From contig NZ_JABSNM010000014.1 in NCBI RefSeq assembly GCF_013294065.1, positions 57,017 to 121,016 on the forward strand: a stretch of 64,000 nt of DNA. Direction: 5' to 3'. Numbering within the stretch: the first letter of the stretch is position 1; each line of letters opens with the position of its first letter. The position numbers were made by a program, and so were the translations under genes. The notes under the pieces were generated by a model. It ran no database searches. It worked only from the letters and a program-made list of their open reading frames with translations, and was not told the DNA's origin. Of the stretch, positions 1 to 11,522 are shown piece by piece. The DNA is from Sphaerotilus uruguayifluvii. GTDB taxonomy: Bacteria > Pseudomonadota > Gammaproteobacteria > Burkholderiales > Burkholderiaceae_C.

Positions 1-2
1 GC

Positions 3-161
3 GAAACGGTCATCTTCCTCGGTGACGCGGGCCAGCAGTTTGCCTGGACCTTCAATGGATTGGATCGGCGCGGGGTCGATCTGGCAAAGATCGCCCCGGC
101 GGGCTTTGCCACGAAAGGCGCGGTCGCCTACGTCGCGCGCGATCCAGCCAATCGCAACTGA
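3..161 (+). CDS. C-terminal end of an unidentified protein (cut by window edge)
   Basis: An open frame enters from the left edge and ends at a TGA at 159-161, leaving about 52 residues. The readable piece has a hydrophobic start (ETVIFLGDAG), a Trp-Thr-Phe stretch and a C-terminus ending DPANRN. Its codon use is high-GC like the neighbours, which supports real coding. I do not recognise the family. It lies upstream of the metal-resistance cluster on the same strand, but with a gap of about 120 bases before the next gene, so no shared operon can be claimed. Confidence 0.4.
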   Translation, partial: ETVIFLGDAGQQFAWTFNGLDRRGVDLAKIAPAGFATKGAVAYVARDPANRN

Positions 162-282
162 GCACCGTCCGTGCCGGCAATGCGTCCGGGCTTGGCCCGG
201 ACGGGTGCACGCGCTTGACTCCGTAGTGGCTTCAGGGTCTGGAATGCGGGACTCGTCAACCTGAATCCATCCCGACAGAGCA

Positions 283-996
283 ATGCCCAATACGTCGTCT
301 CTCCTCCTTCGCCCGACGCCGCTTCTCAATTTCGGCAATCCCTACATCGAGCGCCTGGTCACCGATCGGAACTGGCGAGCGTTGCCGGAGCGCGAAAGAA
401 TCGGGGCTGCCTACGACTTCGTGCGCAACGAGATCGCCTTCGGCTACAACGAGGGCGACGAGTTGCCCGCCTCGCGCGTGCTGGCCGACGGCATCGGCCA
501 GTGCAACACCAAGAGCACGCTGCTGATGGCGCTGCTCCGTGCGGCCGGAGTGCCGTGCCGCTTCCACGGTTTCACGATCGACAAGGCACTGCAGCGCGGC
601 GCGATCTCGGGGCTGGCGTATCGCCTGGCGCCCCGACGCATCATCCACAGCTGGGTCGAGGTGTGGTACGAGGGCCGGTGGGTGAACCTCGAAGGCTTCA
701 TCCTCGATGCCGACTACCTGGGCAGCCTGCAGCGCCGCTTCCCCGGCGCCAAGCGCTTCTGCGGCTACGGGGCCGCCACGCCGGACCTCTCGGCCCCGCC
801 CGTGGAGTGGCGCGGGCAGGACACCTTCATCCAGAAGGATGGCATCGTCGACGACTTCGGCACCTTCGACGATCCCGACGCCTTCTACGCGCGACACGGC
901 TCCAACCTCGGCGGCCTGAAGCGCTGGCTGTTCGCGCATGTCGTACGGCACTGGATGAACGACAACGTGGCGCGCGTGCGCGCTGGCCGCTGGTGA
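283..996 (+). CDS. transglutaminase-like cysteine protease-fold protein
   Basis: A 237-residue protein of the bacterial transglutaminase-like superfamily. The papain-like triad can be read in order: Cys in the GQCNTKS motif (about residue 75), His in IIHSWVEVW (about 125) and Asp in FILDADYL (about 143). These proteins act as peptidases or cross-linking and deamidating enzymes; the substrate here is unknown. There is no signal peptide, so a cytoplasmic location is likely. The start at 283 has only weak upstream purines. It is a stand-alone gene just before the czc-type cluster, with no clear functional link to it. Confidence 0.75.
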   Translation: MPNTSSLLLRPTPLLNFGNPYIERLVTDRNWRALPERERIGAAYDFVRNEIAFGYNEGDELPASRVLADGIGQCNTKSTLLMALLRAAGVPCRFHGFTIDKALQRGAISGLAYRLAPRRIIHSWVEVWYEGRWVNLEGFILDADYLGSLQRRFPGAKRFCGYGAATPDLSAPPVEWRGQDTFIQKDGIVDDFGTFDDPDAFYARHGSNLGGLKRWLFAHVVRHWMNDNVARVRAGRW

Positions 997-1064
997 CCTG
1001 CGTCACGACAGCCCACGGCCCTGTCTCGTTCCGGTCAACCCTGTAGCCGCTACACTCCACCTCC

Positions 1065-1427
1065 ATGCGCCGTTGGCTCGCGATCCTGTTGCTGGTCCTG
1101 CTGCCGCTCCAGTTCTCCTGGGCGGCGGTGGCCGACTACTGCATGCACGAGTCGGGCGCCGCAGCAGACCATGTCGGCCATCACGACCATGCCGATCACC
1201 GGCATGGGGCCAGCGCCGGCGACAAGGCCAAGTCCGACGGCTCGGCGTCGACCGCGGCCGACTTCGACTGCGGCCATTGCCATGGCCATTGCGCCGGCAT
1301 GCTGGACGTTCCCGTCGGCCTGAAGACGAACGCCTTGGGCAGTGCGCCGCCCGGGCTGGCCGAGGCACCCAGCTCCGAGCATCTGCCGGCCCAGCCCGAA
1401 CGCCCCCAGTGGGCGCGCCTCGCCTGA
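1065..1427 (+). CDS. CzcI-like metal-responsive periplasmic protein
   Basis: A 120-residue secreted protein. An N-terminal signal peptide (RRWLAILLLVLLPLQFSWA) is followed by a short Cys/His-rich mature region with YCMHES, a VGHHDHADHRHG cluster and FDCGHCHGHCAG, all plausible metal ligands. Its position just before czcC matches CzcI of Cupriavidus cobalt-zinc-cadmium systems, a small periplasmic protein thought to tune expression of the efflux operon. The match rests on signal peptide type, His content and gene order. Metal specificity cannot be read from the sequence. Confidence 0.7.
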   Translation: MRRWLAILLLVLLPLQFSWAAVADYCMHESGAAADHVGHHDHADHRHGASAGDKAKSDGSASTAADFDCGHCHGHCAGMLDVPVGLKTNALGSAPPGLAEAPSSEHLPAQPERPQWARLA

Positions 1428-1578
1428 TCGGCGAGGCGGGCTTCTTCCCATACTGAACCCCGTCCGCGCCTGAGCGCGCTGCCCCGACGCATCGGGCGCA
1501 GCCTGGCTCGGGTCGGCGCGACCGCCTGGTCGCCGCTCGCCGGTCTCCCGTGTCTTTCCCACAGCACTGGAGCATCGG

Positions 1579-2859
1579 ATGCATCCGAGAACACGAACAC
1601 AACGACAGACCCGCCGGGCCTCCGGCCGTGGCGGCATGGCGGCGGCACTCCTGGCCGCATTGGTGAACCTGGCGCCTGGCGTCGCGACGGCCCAGACGGC
1701 TGCTGCGCCGAGCCTCAAGGAACTCTTCGAAACGGCCTGGGCGCGCCAGCCCGAATCGCTCTCCCTGCAGGCACGCCGCGATGCGGTGCAAGCCCAACGG
1801 CGGGCCGCCGAGGCCTGGACGCCGGAGCCACCGGCGCTCGAGGCCAGCCACAAGACCGACCGCCTCACACGCAACGACGGCGCGCGGGAGCTCGAGGTCG
1901 GCGTCGCCGTGCCGCTGTGGCTGCCCGGCGAGCGACGCAACACCAGCGCACTCGCCGATGCCGAGGCCGCCGCCCTCGGCAGCCGGGCCGAGGCCGCGCG
2001 TCTGCGCCTGGCCGCCTCGGTGCGCGAGGCCTGGTGGAACTGGCAGCGCGCCGGCGTCGAAGCCGAGATCGCCCGCGCGCAACTCGACAGCGCCCGCCGC
2101 CTGGCGGCTGACGTGGCGCGCCGCGCGAAGGCCGGTGAACTGGCACGGGCCGACCAGCACCAGGCCGACGGCGCCGTGGCCGCGGCCGAAGCCGCCGTGG
2201 CGCAGGCCGAGGCGGGGACGACGGTGGCCCTGCAGCAGCTCAAGTCGCTGGCGGGTGGCACCTGGGCGCCCATGGCCACCGCGAGCGCCGTGGCCGAGCC
2301 CGAGCCCCCGGCCGCCGCCGAGCCACCGCAGCATCCTGCGCTGGCCGAACTGAGGGACCGTGCGACCGTCGCCGAGCGCGCCGCGGCATTGGCCTCGACA
2401 CAATCGCGCGCCAACCCGGAGCTGACGCTCGCGACGACACGCGACCGCGGCGCGAGCGGGGAACGCTACGGCCAGACGGTCACGCTGGCGGTGCGCATCC
2501 CCTTCGGCGCCGGGCCGCGGCACGACGCCCGCGTGGCCAGCGCCCGTGCCGATGCGGCCGAAGCGCAGGCGCAGCTGGCCCTGGACCGCGCGCGGCTTCA
2601 GTCCGAACGCGAGTCCGCTGTCGCGCGTGTGCAGGCGGCGCGCAGCCAGCTGGCCGCCGCGGAGCGCCGCGCCACCCTGGCGCGCGAGACCCGCGGCTTC
2701 TTCGAGAAGTCGTTCCGCCTCGGCGAGACCGACCTGCCGACCCGCCTGCGCATCGACGCCGAGGCCACCGAGGCCGAGCGCCAGGCTGCGCGCAGCCGCA
2801 TCGAACTGGCCGCCGCGATCTCCGCCTGGCGCCAGGCGCTGGGGCTGCTGCCGCAGTGA
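1579..2859 (+). CDS. czcC: CzcC-like outer-membrane efflux channel (OMF family)
   Basis: A 426-residue protein of the TolC/OMF type. It has an N-terminal signal region (about residues 16-40), long Ala/Arg/Glu-rich helices and the internal duplication typical of the family, as in the repeated AxARLRLAASVREAWW and ALDRARLQSERESAV helices. It would form the outer-membrane exit duct for the CzcBA pump encoded downstream. ATG at 1579 follows a gap of about 150 bases after the czcI-like gene. Length is normal for CzcC (about 420). The partner genes make this assignment firm, although CusC- or CnrC-like specificity is not excluded. Confidence 0.85.
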   Translation: MHPRTRTQRQTRRASGRGGMAAALLAALVNLAPGVATAQTAAAPSLKELFETAWARQPESLSLQARRDAVQAQRRAAEAWTPEPPALEASHKTDRLTRNDGARELEVGVAVPLWLPGERRNTSALADAEAAALGSRAEAARLRLAASVREAWWNWQRAGVEAEIARAQLDSARRLAADVARRAKAGELARADQHQADGAVAAAEAAVAQAEAGTTVALQQLKSLAGGTWAPMATASAVAEPEPPAAAEPPQHPALAELRDRATVAERAAALASTQSRANPELTLATTRDRGASGERYGQTVTLAVRIPFGAGPRHDARVASARADAAEAQAQLALDRARLQSERESAVARVQAARSQLAAAERRATLARETRGFFEKSFRLGETDLPTRLRIDAEATEAERQAARSRIELAAAISAWRQALGLLPQ

Positions 2860-2894
2860 TCGCCACCGACCTCGCCCATCACCAGAGTCCACCC

Positions 2895-3449
2895 ATGAAA
2901 ACTTCATCTCTCCTGGCCGCGTTCGCTGCAATCGCGGCCCTTCTGATGCCCCCGCTGGTTCACGCCGGCGAAGGCCACGACCACGGCGACGCTGCGCCGA
3001 CGTCCACCGGCCCCGCGTTGCCCCGCTTCACGGCGGTCTCCGAGACCTTCGAACTGGTCGGCGTGCTGAACGGCAAGCAGATCACGCTGTACCTCGACCG
3101 CGCGGCCGACAACGCACCCGTCACCGACGCGCAGATCGAGCTGGAGATCGCCGGCGCGAAGCTGAAGGCTGAAAAGCACGAGGACGCCTTCGAGATCGTG
3201 CTCGCTGCCGAACCCAAGCCCGGCGTACTGCCGATCACGGCCACCGTCACCGCCGGACAGGAGGTCGACCTCCTGGCTGGCGAACTCGACCTGCACGAGG
3301 AGGCGCACGCCGACGAGGCCGCGCATGTGCACTCGTGGAAGGAGTACGCCGGCTGGGGCGCCGGCGCCCTGGCCGCCCTGATCGCCCTGATCCTCATCGG
3401 TCGCCGCATCGCCGCGGGCCGCCAGCGCACCACCGGAGCCGTCGCATGA
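2895..3449 (+). CDS. secreted membrane-anchored protein with GEGHDHGD metal-binding motif
   Basis: A 184-residue protein with an N-terminal signal sequence, a GEGHDHGDA motif right after it, a beta-rich middle domain and one C-terminal transmembrane helix (about residues 154-174, AGWGAGALAALIALILIG) followed by an Arg-rich tail. A second acidic/His patch (ELDLHEEAHADEAAHVHS) precedes the helix. This suggests a periplasmic metal-binding domain tethered to the inner membrane. It lies between czcC and czcB and overlaps czcB by 4 bases (ATGA), so translation is probably coupled. It resembles small accessory proteins of some czc/cus-type operons; no specific function is established. Confidence 0.65.
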   Translation: MKTSSLLAAFAAIAALLMPPLVHAGEGHDHGDAAPTSTGPALPRFTAVSETFELVGVLNGKQITLYLDRAADNAPVTDAQIELEIAGAKLKAEKHEDAFEIVLAAEPKPGVLPITATVTAGQEVDLLAGELDLHEEAHADEAAHVHSWKEYAGWGAGALAALIALILIGRRIAAGRQRTTGAVA

Positions 3450-4573
3450 CTTCGAACATCCTCTGCACGCGCCGCTGGGCGCTCCCGGCTGTCTTCGCGC
3501 TCGCACTGGGCCTTTCGGCGCCGGCCATGTCCGGAGAAGGCCATGACCACGGCGATGCACCGGCCGCACCGAACGCCAACGGGCCGCAACGCCAACCCGA
3601 CGGCAGCGTCTTCCTGCCCAAGCCGGCGCAGCGCCAGCTTGGCGTGCGCACGCTGCTCACCGAGGCCACCGAGCTGCCGCGCTCGTTCGAGCTGAACGGC
3701 AAGGTGGTCATCGACCCCAACGCAGGCGGCAAGGTGCAGCCGCTGAACGCCGGCCGCATCGAACCCGGACCGCGCGGCCTGCCCAACGCCGGTCAGGCCG
3801 TGCGCAAGGGCGAGGTGCTGGCCTACGTCGTGCCGTCCGCCGCCCCGATCGAACGCTCGAACCAGGCCGCGCAGCTGGCCGAACTGCGCGCTGCGAAGTC
3901 GCTGGCCGACAAGCGCGTCGCGCGCCTGAAGGAACTGGCCGACACCGTGCCCCGCAAGGACATCGAGGCCGCCGAGAGCGAGGCGCAGAGCCTGGCCGAG
4001 CGCATCGCCGCTGTCGGCACCGGCCTCGCGTCGCGCGAGGCGCTGGTGGCGCCGGTCTCGGGCGTGATCGCGTCGGCGCATGTCGTCGCCGGCCAGGTGG
4101 TCGATGCGCGCGAGCTGGTGTTCGAGATTGTCGACCCGGCGCGGCTGCGCGTCGAGGCGCTGGCGTTCGATGCGGCGCTGGCCGGCAACGTCGGCAGTGC
4201 CAGCCTCGCGGTGGGCAACCAGCGCGTGCCGCTCGCCTTCATCGGCGCCGCGCGCAGCCTGCGCGAGCAGGCGCTGCCGCTGGGCTTCCGTGCCGAGGGC
4301 AAGGTGCTGTCGTCGCTGGCCGTCGGCCAGCCGGTGCGCGTGTTCGTGCAGGGCAAGGACAAGGTGCAGGGCATCGCGGTGCCGGTGTCGTCGCTGATGA
4401 AGAACCCGGCCAACCAGACCATCGTGTGGGTGAAGACGGCGCCCGAGCGATTCGAGCCGCGCACCGTGACGGTCGAGCCGCTGGACGGCGTCAACGTCGC
4501 CGTGACCTCGGGCCTGAAGGCCGGTGATCGCGTGGCCACGCAGGGCGCGACGCTGATCAACCAGGTCCGCTGA
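3446..4573 (+). CDS. czcB: CzcB-like periplasmic adaptor (membrane fusion protein)
   Basis: A 375-residue efflux RND periplasmic adaptor. After a signal peptide comes a GEGHDHGDA metal-binding motif, then the lipoyl/barrel-sandwich halves (around residues 90-130 and 195-215, the latter with LVAPVSGVIAS) flanking an alpha-hairpin rich in Ala/Glu (about 135-190), then a beta-barrel and a membrane-proximal domain. It bridges CzcA and CzcC and may pass metal ions to the pump. The start overlaps the previous stop (ATGA), and czcA begins 11 bases downstream after an AGGAG-type ribosome site. Confidence 0.88.
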   Translation: MTSNILCTRRWALPAVFALALGLSAPAMSGEGHDHGDAPAAPNANGPQRQPDGSVFLPKPAQRQLGVRTLLTEATELPRSFELNGKVVIDPNAGGKVQPLNAGRIEPGPRGLPNAGQAVRKGEVLAYVVPSAAPIERSNQAAQLAELRAAKSLADKRVARLKELADTVPRKDIEAAESEAQSLAERIAAVGTGLASREALVAPVSGVIASAHVVAGQVVDARELVFEIVDPARLRVEALAFDAALAGNVGSASLAVGNQRVPLAFIGAARSLREQALPLGFRAEGKVLSSLAVGQPVRVFVQGKDKVQGIAVPVSSLMKNPANQTIVWVKTAPERFEPRTVTVEPLDGVNVAVTSGLKAGDRVATQGATLINQVR

Positions 4574-4584
4574 CAGGAGCCGCA

Positions 4585-7704
<3,120 letters not shown>

Positions 7705-7750
7705 CACCCGTTCCCCCACCCAACCCCGCACCCAACCTGAAAGGACTCCC

Positions 7751-8137
7751 ATGAAGATGCACACCCTCATCGCCTCCGTCGCCCTGGCTGCTGCCGGCAC
7801 CGTCCATGCGGCCGGCGAGAAGCACGACCATGCCCACGAGCACAAGCCGATGCACGGCGGCGTGGTCGTCGAGGTCAAGGACATGGACTACGAACTCGTC
7901 GCCAAGCCCACGGCGATCCAGCTGTACCTGCGCGACCACGGCAAGGCGGCCGACGTCTCCAAGGCCAGCGCGAAGGTGACGCTGTTGACCGGCACCGAGA
8001 AGCAGGAGGTCGAACTGAAGCCGGCCGGCGACAAGCTGGAGGCCACCGGCAGCTTCAAGGTCGGCCCGGGCACCAAGGCGGTCGCCGTGGTGACGGTCAA
8101 CGGCAAGCCGGCCACCGCGCGGTTCACCTTGAAGTGA
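7751..8137 (+). CDS. small His-rich periplasmic protein of the metal cluster
   Basis: A 128-residue protein with a clear signal peptide ending near VHAAGEK. The mature start is KHDHAHEHKPMHGG, a likely metal-binding stretch. The rest is a small beta-rich domain with many Lys and Val residues. It follows czcA by 46 bases after an AAAGGACTCCC ribosome site and is probably co-transcribed. The role is likely periplasmic metal buffering or sensing. This is inferred from the His motif and context, since the fold is not recognised. Confidence 0.6.
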   Translation: MKMHTLIASVALAAAGTVHAAGEKHDHAHEHKPMHGGVVVEVKDMDYELVAKPTAIQLYLRDHGKAADVSKASAKVTLLTGTEKQEVELKPAGDKLEATGSFKVGPGTKAVAVVTVNGKPATARFTLK

Positions 8138-8142
8138 CAGCC

Positions 8143-8679
8143 ATGAGCACCCACCGACTCCTGGTGGTTTCCGCGCTCGTCGCGGCCGGCCTGCTGGCCG
8201 GCTGCGCGACGCCACCGCCACCCAACCCGACGGCCGAAGTGCCGTACTGCCACAAGACCAACAAGGGACGGATCATCGCCTGCACCAAGGCGCCAGTTCC
8301 GAGCCTCGACGCCGACGCGGCAGCCAAACGCTTCACGCCGGATTCCGACGCGCTGACCGTGTACGTGGTGCGGCGCAACTGGGCGGACGGGTCCAACTTC
8401 GTCATCGTTCAGGGCGGCAGCGCCGCGGCTGTCGAGACGCTTCCGAACACGATGGTGCGGTTCCGGTTCAAGCCGGGCCGACACCCCATCGCCTTCGAGT
8501 TCGACGGCCAGCGCCAGACGACCACCGTCGAGGGACGGGCCGGCGAGGTGCGATTCGTCAGGATCGAAGGGGTGGTCTGGTCGTGGAAGAGCAGCTACGG
8601 CTGGGTAACCGAGCCCGAGACTGCCACGCGCGAACGGGCATTCAAGTCACGCCTGGTGGCCGACGTGTCGGTTCGCTGA
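8143..8679 (+). CDS. putative outer-membrane lipoprotein
   Basis: A 178-residue lipoprotein. The lipobox is LLAGC near residue 22 (AALLVVSA-type signal before it), followed by Pro-rich spacer residues (ATPPPPNPT). The body is a beta-rich domain of unknown family with VRFRFKPGRHPIAFEFDG and a C-terminal Arg-rich end. I chose ATG at 8143 over an upstream in-frame GTG because it gives a normal lipoprotein signal and sits 5 bases after the previous stop. Co-orientation with the metal genes suggests a shared transcript, but the function is unknown. Confidence 0.55.
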   Translation: MSTHRLLVVSALVAAGLLAGCATPPPPNPTAEVPYCHKTNKGRIIACTKAPVPSLDADAAAKRFTPDSDALTVYVVRRNWADGSNFVIVQGGSAAAVETLPNTMVRFRFKPGRHPIAFEFDGQRQTTTVEGRAGEVRFVRIEGVVWSWKSSYGWVTEPETATRERAFKSRLVADVSVR

Positions 8680-8698
8680 TGGGCGCCATACTGTTCGT

Positions 8699-9769
8699 GT
8701 GACTTCGCCCGAGACCGATCCAGATCCCGCCGCTCGCCCGCTGCCGGCCGGCGTGGGCGCTGCGCTGCTGGCCGCAGCGCTCTTCGGCGCGAGCGCGCCG
8801 CTGGCCAAGGCACTGCTGACGGGTGTGGGGCCGTGGATGCTCGCCGGCCTGCTCTATCTGGGTTCCGGGCTGGGATTGATGCTGCTGCGGTTCGTGCGGC
8901 GCTCGCCATCGGCGCGCCTGGAGCGGGGTGAATGGCCCTGGCTGGCGGGCGCCGTGCTGGCCGGCGGCGTCGTCGGGCCGGTGCTGCTGATGTTCGGGCT
9001 GTCGGGCATGCCGGCCTCGGGCGCCTCGCTGCTGCTCAATGCCGAAGGCGTGTTCACCGCGCTGCTGGCGTGGTTCGCGTTCAAGGAGAACTTCGACCGG
9101 CGCATCGCACTCGGCATGGTGGCGATCGTGGCCGGCGCGGTCGTGCTGAGTTGGCCCGGCGAGGCGCGCATCGGCAGTGTCTGGCCGGCGCTTGCGGTCC
9201 TCGGCGCCTGCCTGGCCTGGGGCCTGGACAACAACCTGACGCGCAAGGTGTCGCTGGCCGATGCCACCTGGGTGGCGATGGTCAAGGGCCTGGCTGCGGG
9301 CAGCGTGAACCTCGTCATCGCCTTGACGCTGGGGGCGAGCCTGCCCGCGCCAGGCGCTTTGCTGGGCTCGGCGGTGCTGGGCTTCTTCGCCTACGGCATC
9401 AGCCTGACCCTGTTCGTCGTCGCGCTGCGTCACCTGGGCACGGCGCGCACAGGCGCGTACTTCTCGGTGGCGCCGTTCTTCGGGGCGTTGCTCGCCGTGG
9501 TCTGGCTCGGCGAGCCCGTGACGCCGGCCCTGCTGGTCGCGGGCGCGCTGATGGCGCTGGGCGTGTGGCTGCACCTCAGCGAGCGGCACGCCCACCCGCA
9601 CACGCACGAGGCGATGGAGCATGACCACGAGCATGAGCATGACGTGCATCACCAGCACCACGCGCCCGACGAGCCGGTGCCCGCGCGCCACACGCATCGC
9701 CACCGGCACGACCCGCTGACACACCTGCACTCGCATTTCCCGGACGAGCACCACCGGCACTCCCACTGA
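8699..9769 (+). CDS. EamA-family (DMT) transporter with His-rich C-terminal tail
   Basis: A 356-residue drug/metabolite-transporter-superfamily protein with about ten hydrophobic segments in two EamA repeats (first repeat roughly residues 15-145, second 155-290). After the last helix comes a cytosolic or periplasmic tail of about 60 residues (297-356) that is extremely rich in His, with repeats such as [14 protein letters not shown]. This suggests metal export or metal-sensing control of export. The start is GTG at 8699, since no ATG lies nearby in frame. The cluster context supports a metal link; no transported substrate can be read directly. Confidence 0.8.
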   Translation: MTSPETDPDPAARPLPAGVGAALLAAALFGASAPLAKALLTGVGPWMLAGLLYLGSGLGLMLLRFVRRSPSARLERGEWPWLAGAVLAGGVVGPVLLMFGLSGMPASGASLLLNAEGVFTALLAWFAFKENFDRRIALGMVAIVAGAVVLSWPGEARIGSVWPALAVLGACLAWGLDNNLTRKVSLADATWVAMVKGLAAGSVNLVIALTLGASLPAPGALLGSAVLGFFAYGISLTLFVVALRHLGTARTGAYFSVAPFFGALLAVVWLGEPVTPALLVAGALMALGVWLHLSERHAHPHTHEAMEHDHEHEHDVHHQHHAPDEPVPARHTHRHRHDPLTHLHSHFPDEHHRHSH

Positions 9770-9791
9770 TTGCCGGCCTCACTCCAGCGCC

Positions 9792-10109
9792 ATGAAGACC
9801 CTTGCCCTGTTCCTGGCCACCGCGCTGGCCGAGATCGTCGGCTGCTACCTGACTTACCTGTGGCTCAAGCAGGGACGCAGCATCTGGCTGCTGCTGCCGG
9901 CGGGCGCCAGCCTGGCGTTGTTCGCGTGGCTGCTGACGCTGCACGAGACCGCCGCCGGCCGCGTCTATGCCGCCTACGGTGGCGTCTACATCGCGGTAGC
10001 GCTGGCGTGGTTGTGGGCCGTGGACGGGATCCGTCCGACCCTTTGGGACGTCGCCGGCGTGGCGGTCGCGCTGACAGGCATGGGCATCATCATGTTCCAG
10101 CCGCGCTGA
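9792..10109 (+). CDS. ynfA: YnfA-family (UPF0060) small membrane protein
   Basis: A 105-residue four-helix membrane protein closely matching the YnfA/UPF0060 family, with typical signatures [13 protein letters not shown] near residue 14 and [17 protein letters not shown] near residue 60. The family is related to small multidrug-resistance transporters and has been linked to cationic compound efflux. It often accompanies metal-resistance islands. It begins 22 bases after the EamA gene and ends the + strand cluster before an inverted repeat that may terminate transcription. Confidence 0.9.
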   Translation: MKTLALFLATALAEIVGCYLTYLWLKQGRSIWLLLPAGASLALFAWLLTLHETAAGRVYAAYGGVYIAVALAWLWAVDGIRPTLWDVAGVAVALTGMGIIMFQPR

Positions 10110-10158
10110 CGGCTGGCCCTCGCCAGGCGAGCCGGCCTGCGTGCAGCGAAGGTCCGCT

Positions 10159-10190
10159 GCCAGGATCGGCGATGACCAACGGATCCTGGC
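10159..10190. terminator. inverted repeat between convergent genes, probable bidirectional terminator
   Basis: GCCAGGATC at 10159-10167 pairs perfectly with GATCCTGGC at 10182-10190 around a 14-base loop. It lies between the end of ynfA (+) and the end of the DUF1173 gene (-), where a terminator serving both strands is expected. There is no T-run, so rho-independent action is uncertain. Confidence 0.5.
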
Positions 10191-10245
10191 CGTGAGGGCG
10201 TACGGTCCTCGTGAAGTCTTCGATCCAGGCCTGCGGAGCGTCGGA

Positions 10246-11490
10246 TCAGATCTCGGACTCCACTCGCGCAGTGGCTTCAGGCAGGCGAGGCATCGGGACT
10301 TCAGTTGACCACACCCATGAGCGACCGCCCGCCTGTGCGACAGCCCTGCGCTTTTCCTGTGCCGCGATCGGCGTCATGAACGCACTCAGCACGTGCAAAG
10401 GCACCGGTTCTGCTCCCACATCCAGCAGGATGGCGTTCGCGAACCCGGCGGCCGTCCGAGCGTCGTATCGCATGGGCTTCACGAACCGCCGTCCCTGCGC
10501 CACCAGCGCTCGAACTAGCGGCGCCTCGTGCACACCCTCCAGCGGAATCCACTCCTCGCTGGTCAGCATCAGGCTGGCGAGGTCGATCTCGTAGGTGTGC
10601 TCTCGGCGTGCCCGGATCAGCGCCGCCAGCATCAGACGCAGCCCTCGCCCTCCGTCCGAGTCGAGCGCCTCGAAGAGCGGCGCGAAACCGCGCTGCACCC
10701 GCGCCCAGGTCCGCGCGTCTGCCAGCAAGGGTGCGTCCGGCATGTGGCGGATCCAGATGCGCGCGCCTGCGGGCGTCGACTCCCAGCCCTTGAACTCGCC
10801 CAGAACCACCGCCAGCGGCTGACGCCCGTCATGCGGCTGCAGCACCGACAGCCGGGCACGGCGCCGGTCGGCCTGCTCGGCCTTCGCAGACTCGCTGAAG
10901 GCTTCCGGCACGTACAGCCGGTTCGACAGCGGCTCGCCCTTCACCTGGACCGCCTCGGCGGCGTGCATCAGGTACTTGTGAAGCACCGCCTGGTTGCGCT
11001 TCCCGGCCATGCCCGGTGACCAGCGGTTGAAGCCGGCCCGCTCGAACAGGAAGTGCATCAGCGCCCGCAGGCTCATCCGGCGACGGGTGCGGCCGACCTC
11101 CGACGGCTCGGCAGGCTCGCGGCTCACCCCAGGCCGCCCGGGTACACGCGCCCACGGGAAGTCCACGTGCAGTTCCACCCGTGCCGGATCCAGCTGGACA
11201 ACGGCATCGCCGACCAGTTCGCCCAGGCCCGACATCGCAGGCCCCGGCTCGTAGCTCGGGCAGGCGGGGTGGTGCCGGTCCCCGGTCTCGGGCATGCGCT
11301 TGATCTGGAAGTGGCGATGGAAGGCGACGTACATCTCGACGCCGCCTGCCACGCACAGGCAGCGCGGCCGGCCCGGCGCCTCGTAGGCCTGAGCCAGCAG
11401 GTCCTGCAGCTGCGGGTCGTCGGCGTCGACCACGCGCCCACCGATCGCAAAGCGCTGCCCGTCCACCCCCGACTCCTTCCCCGACTCCAT
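10246..11490 (-). CDS. DUF1173-family protein
   Basis: A 414-residue protein resembling the DUF1173 family common in ICEs and plasmids of Proteobacteria. An early segment reads MYVAFHRHFQIKRMPETG followed by RHHPACPSYEP, a Cys/His-containing motif typical of the family near residues 55-80. The middle is Arg-rich and includes the MSLRALMHFLFERAGFNRWSP segment. The function is unknown. It follows the recombinase-like gene by 32 bases on the same strand and is probably transcribed with it. Confidence 0.65.
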   Translation of the reverse strand: MESGKESGVDGQRFAIGGRVVDADDPQLQDLLAQAYEAPGRPRCLCVAGGVEMYVAFHRHFQIKRMPETGDRHHPACPSYEPGPAMSGLGELVGDAVVQLDPARVELHVDFPWARVPGRPGVSREPAEPSEVGRTRRRMSLRALMHFLFERAGFNRWSPGMAGKRNQAVLHKYLMHAAEAVQVKGEPLSNRLYVPEAFSESAKAEQADRRRARLSVLQPHDGRQPLAVVLGEFKGWESTPAGARIWIRHMPDAPLLADARTWARVQRGFAPLFEALDSDGGRGLRLMLAALIRARREHTYEIDLASLMLTSEEWIPLEGVHEAPLVRALVAQGRRFVKPMRYDARTAAGFANAILLDVGAEPVPLHVLSAFMTPIAAQEKRRAVAQAGGRSWVWSTEVPMPRLPEATARVESEI

Positions 11491-11522
11491 CGCCGTTGCA
11501 GCCCTTCAGCGGGCGCGCCGTG

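Noticed and set aside
8642..9766. Met/Val/His-rich minus-strand frame opposite the EamA gene
   Set aside because: Its repeated MLMLVV and HRLVRVRV stretches are the reverse complement of the His-rich tail and not a real protein.
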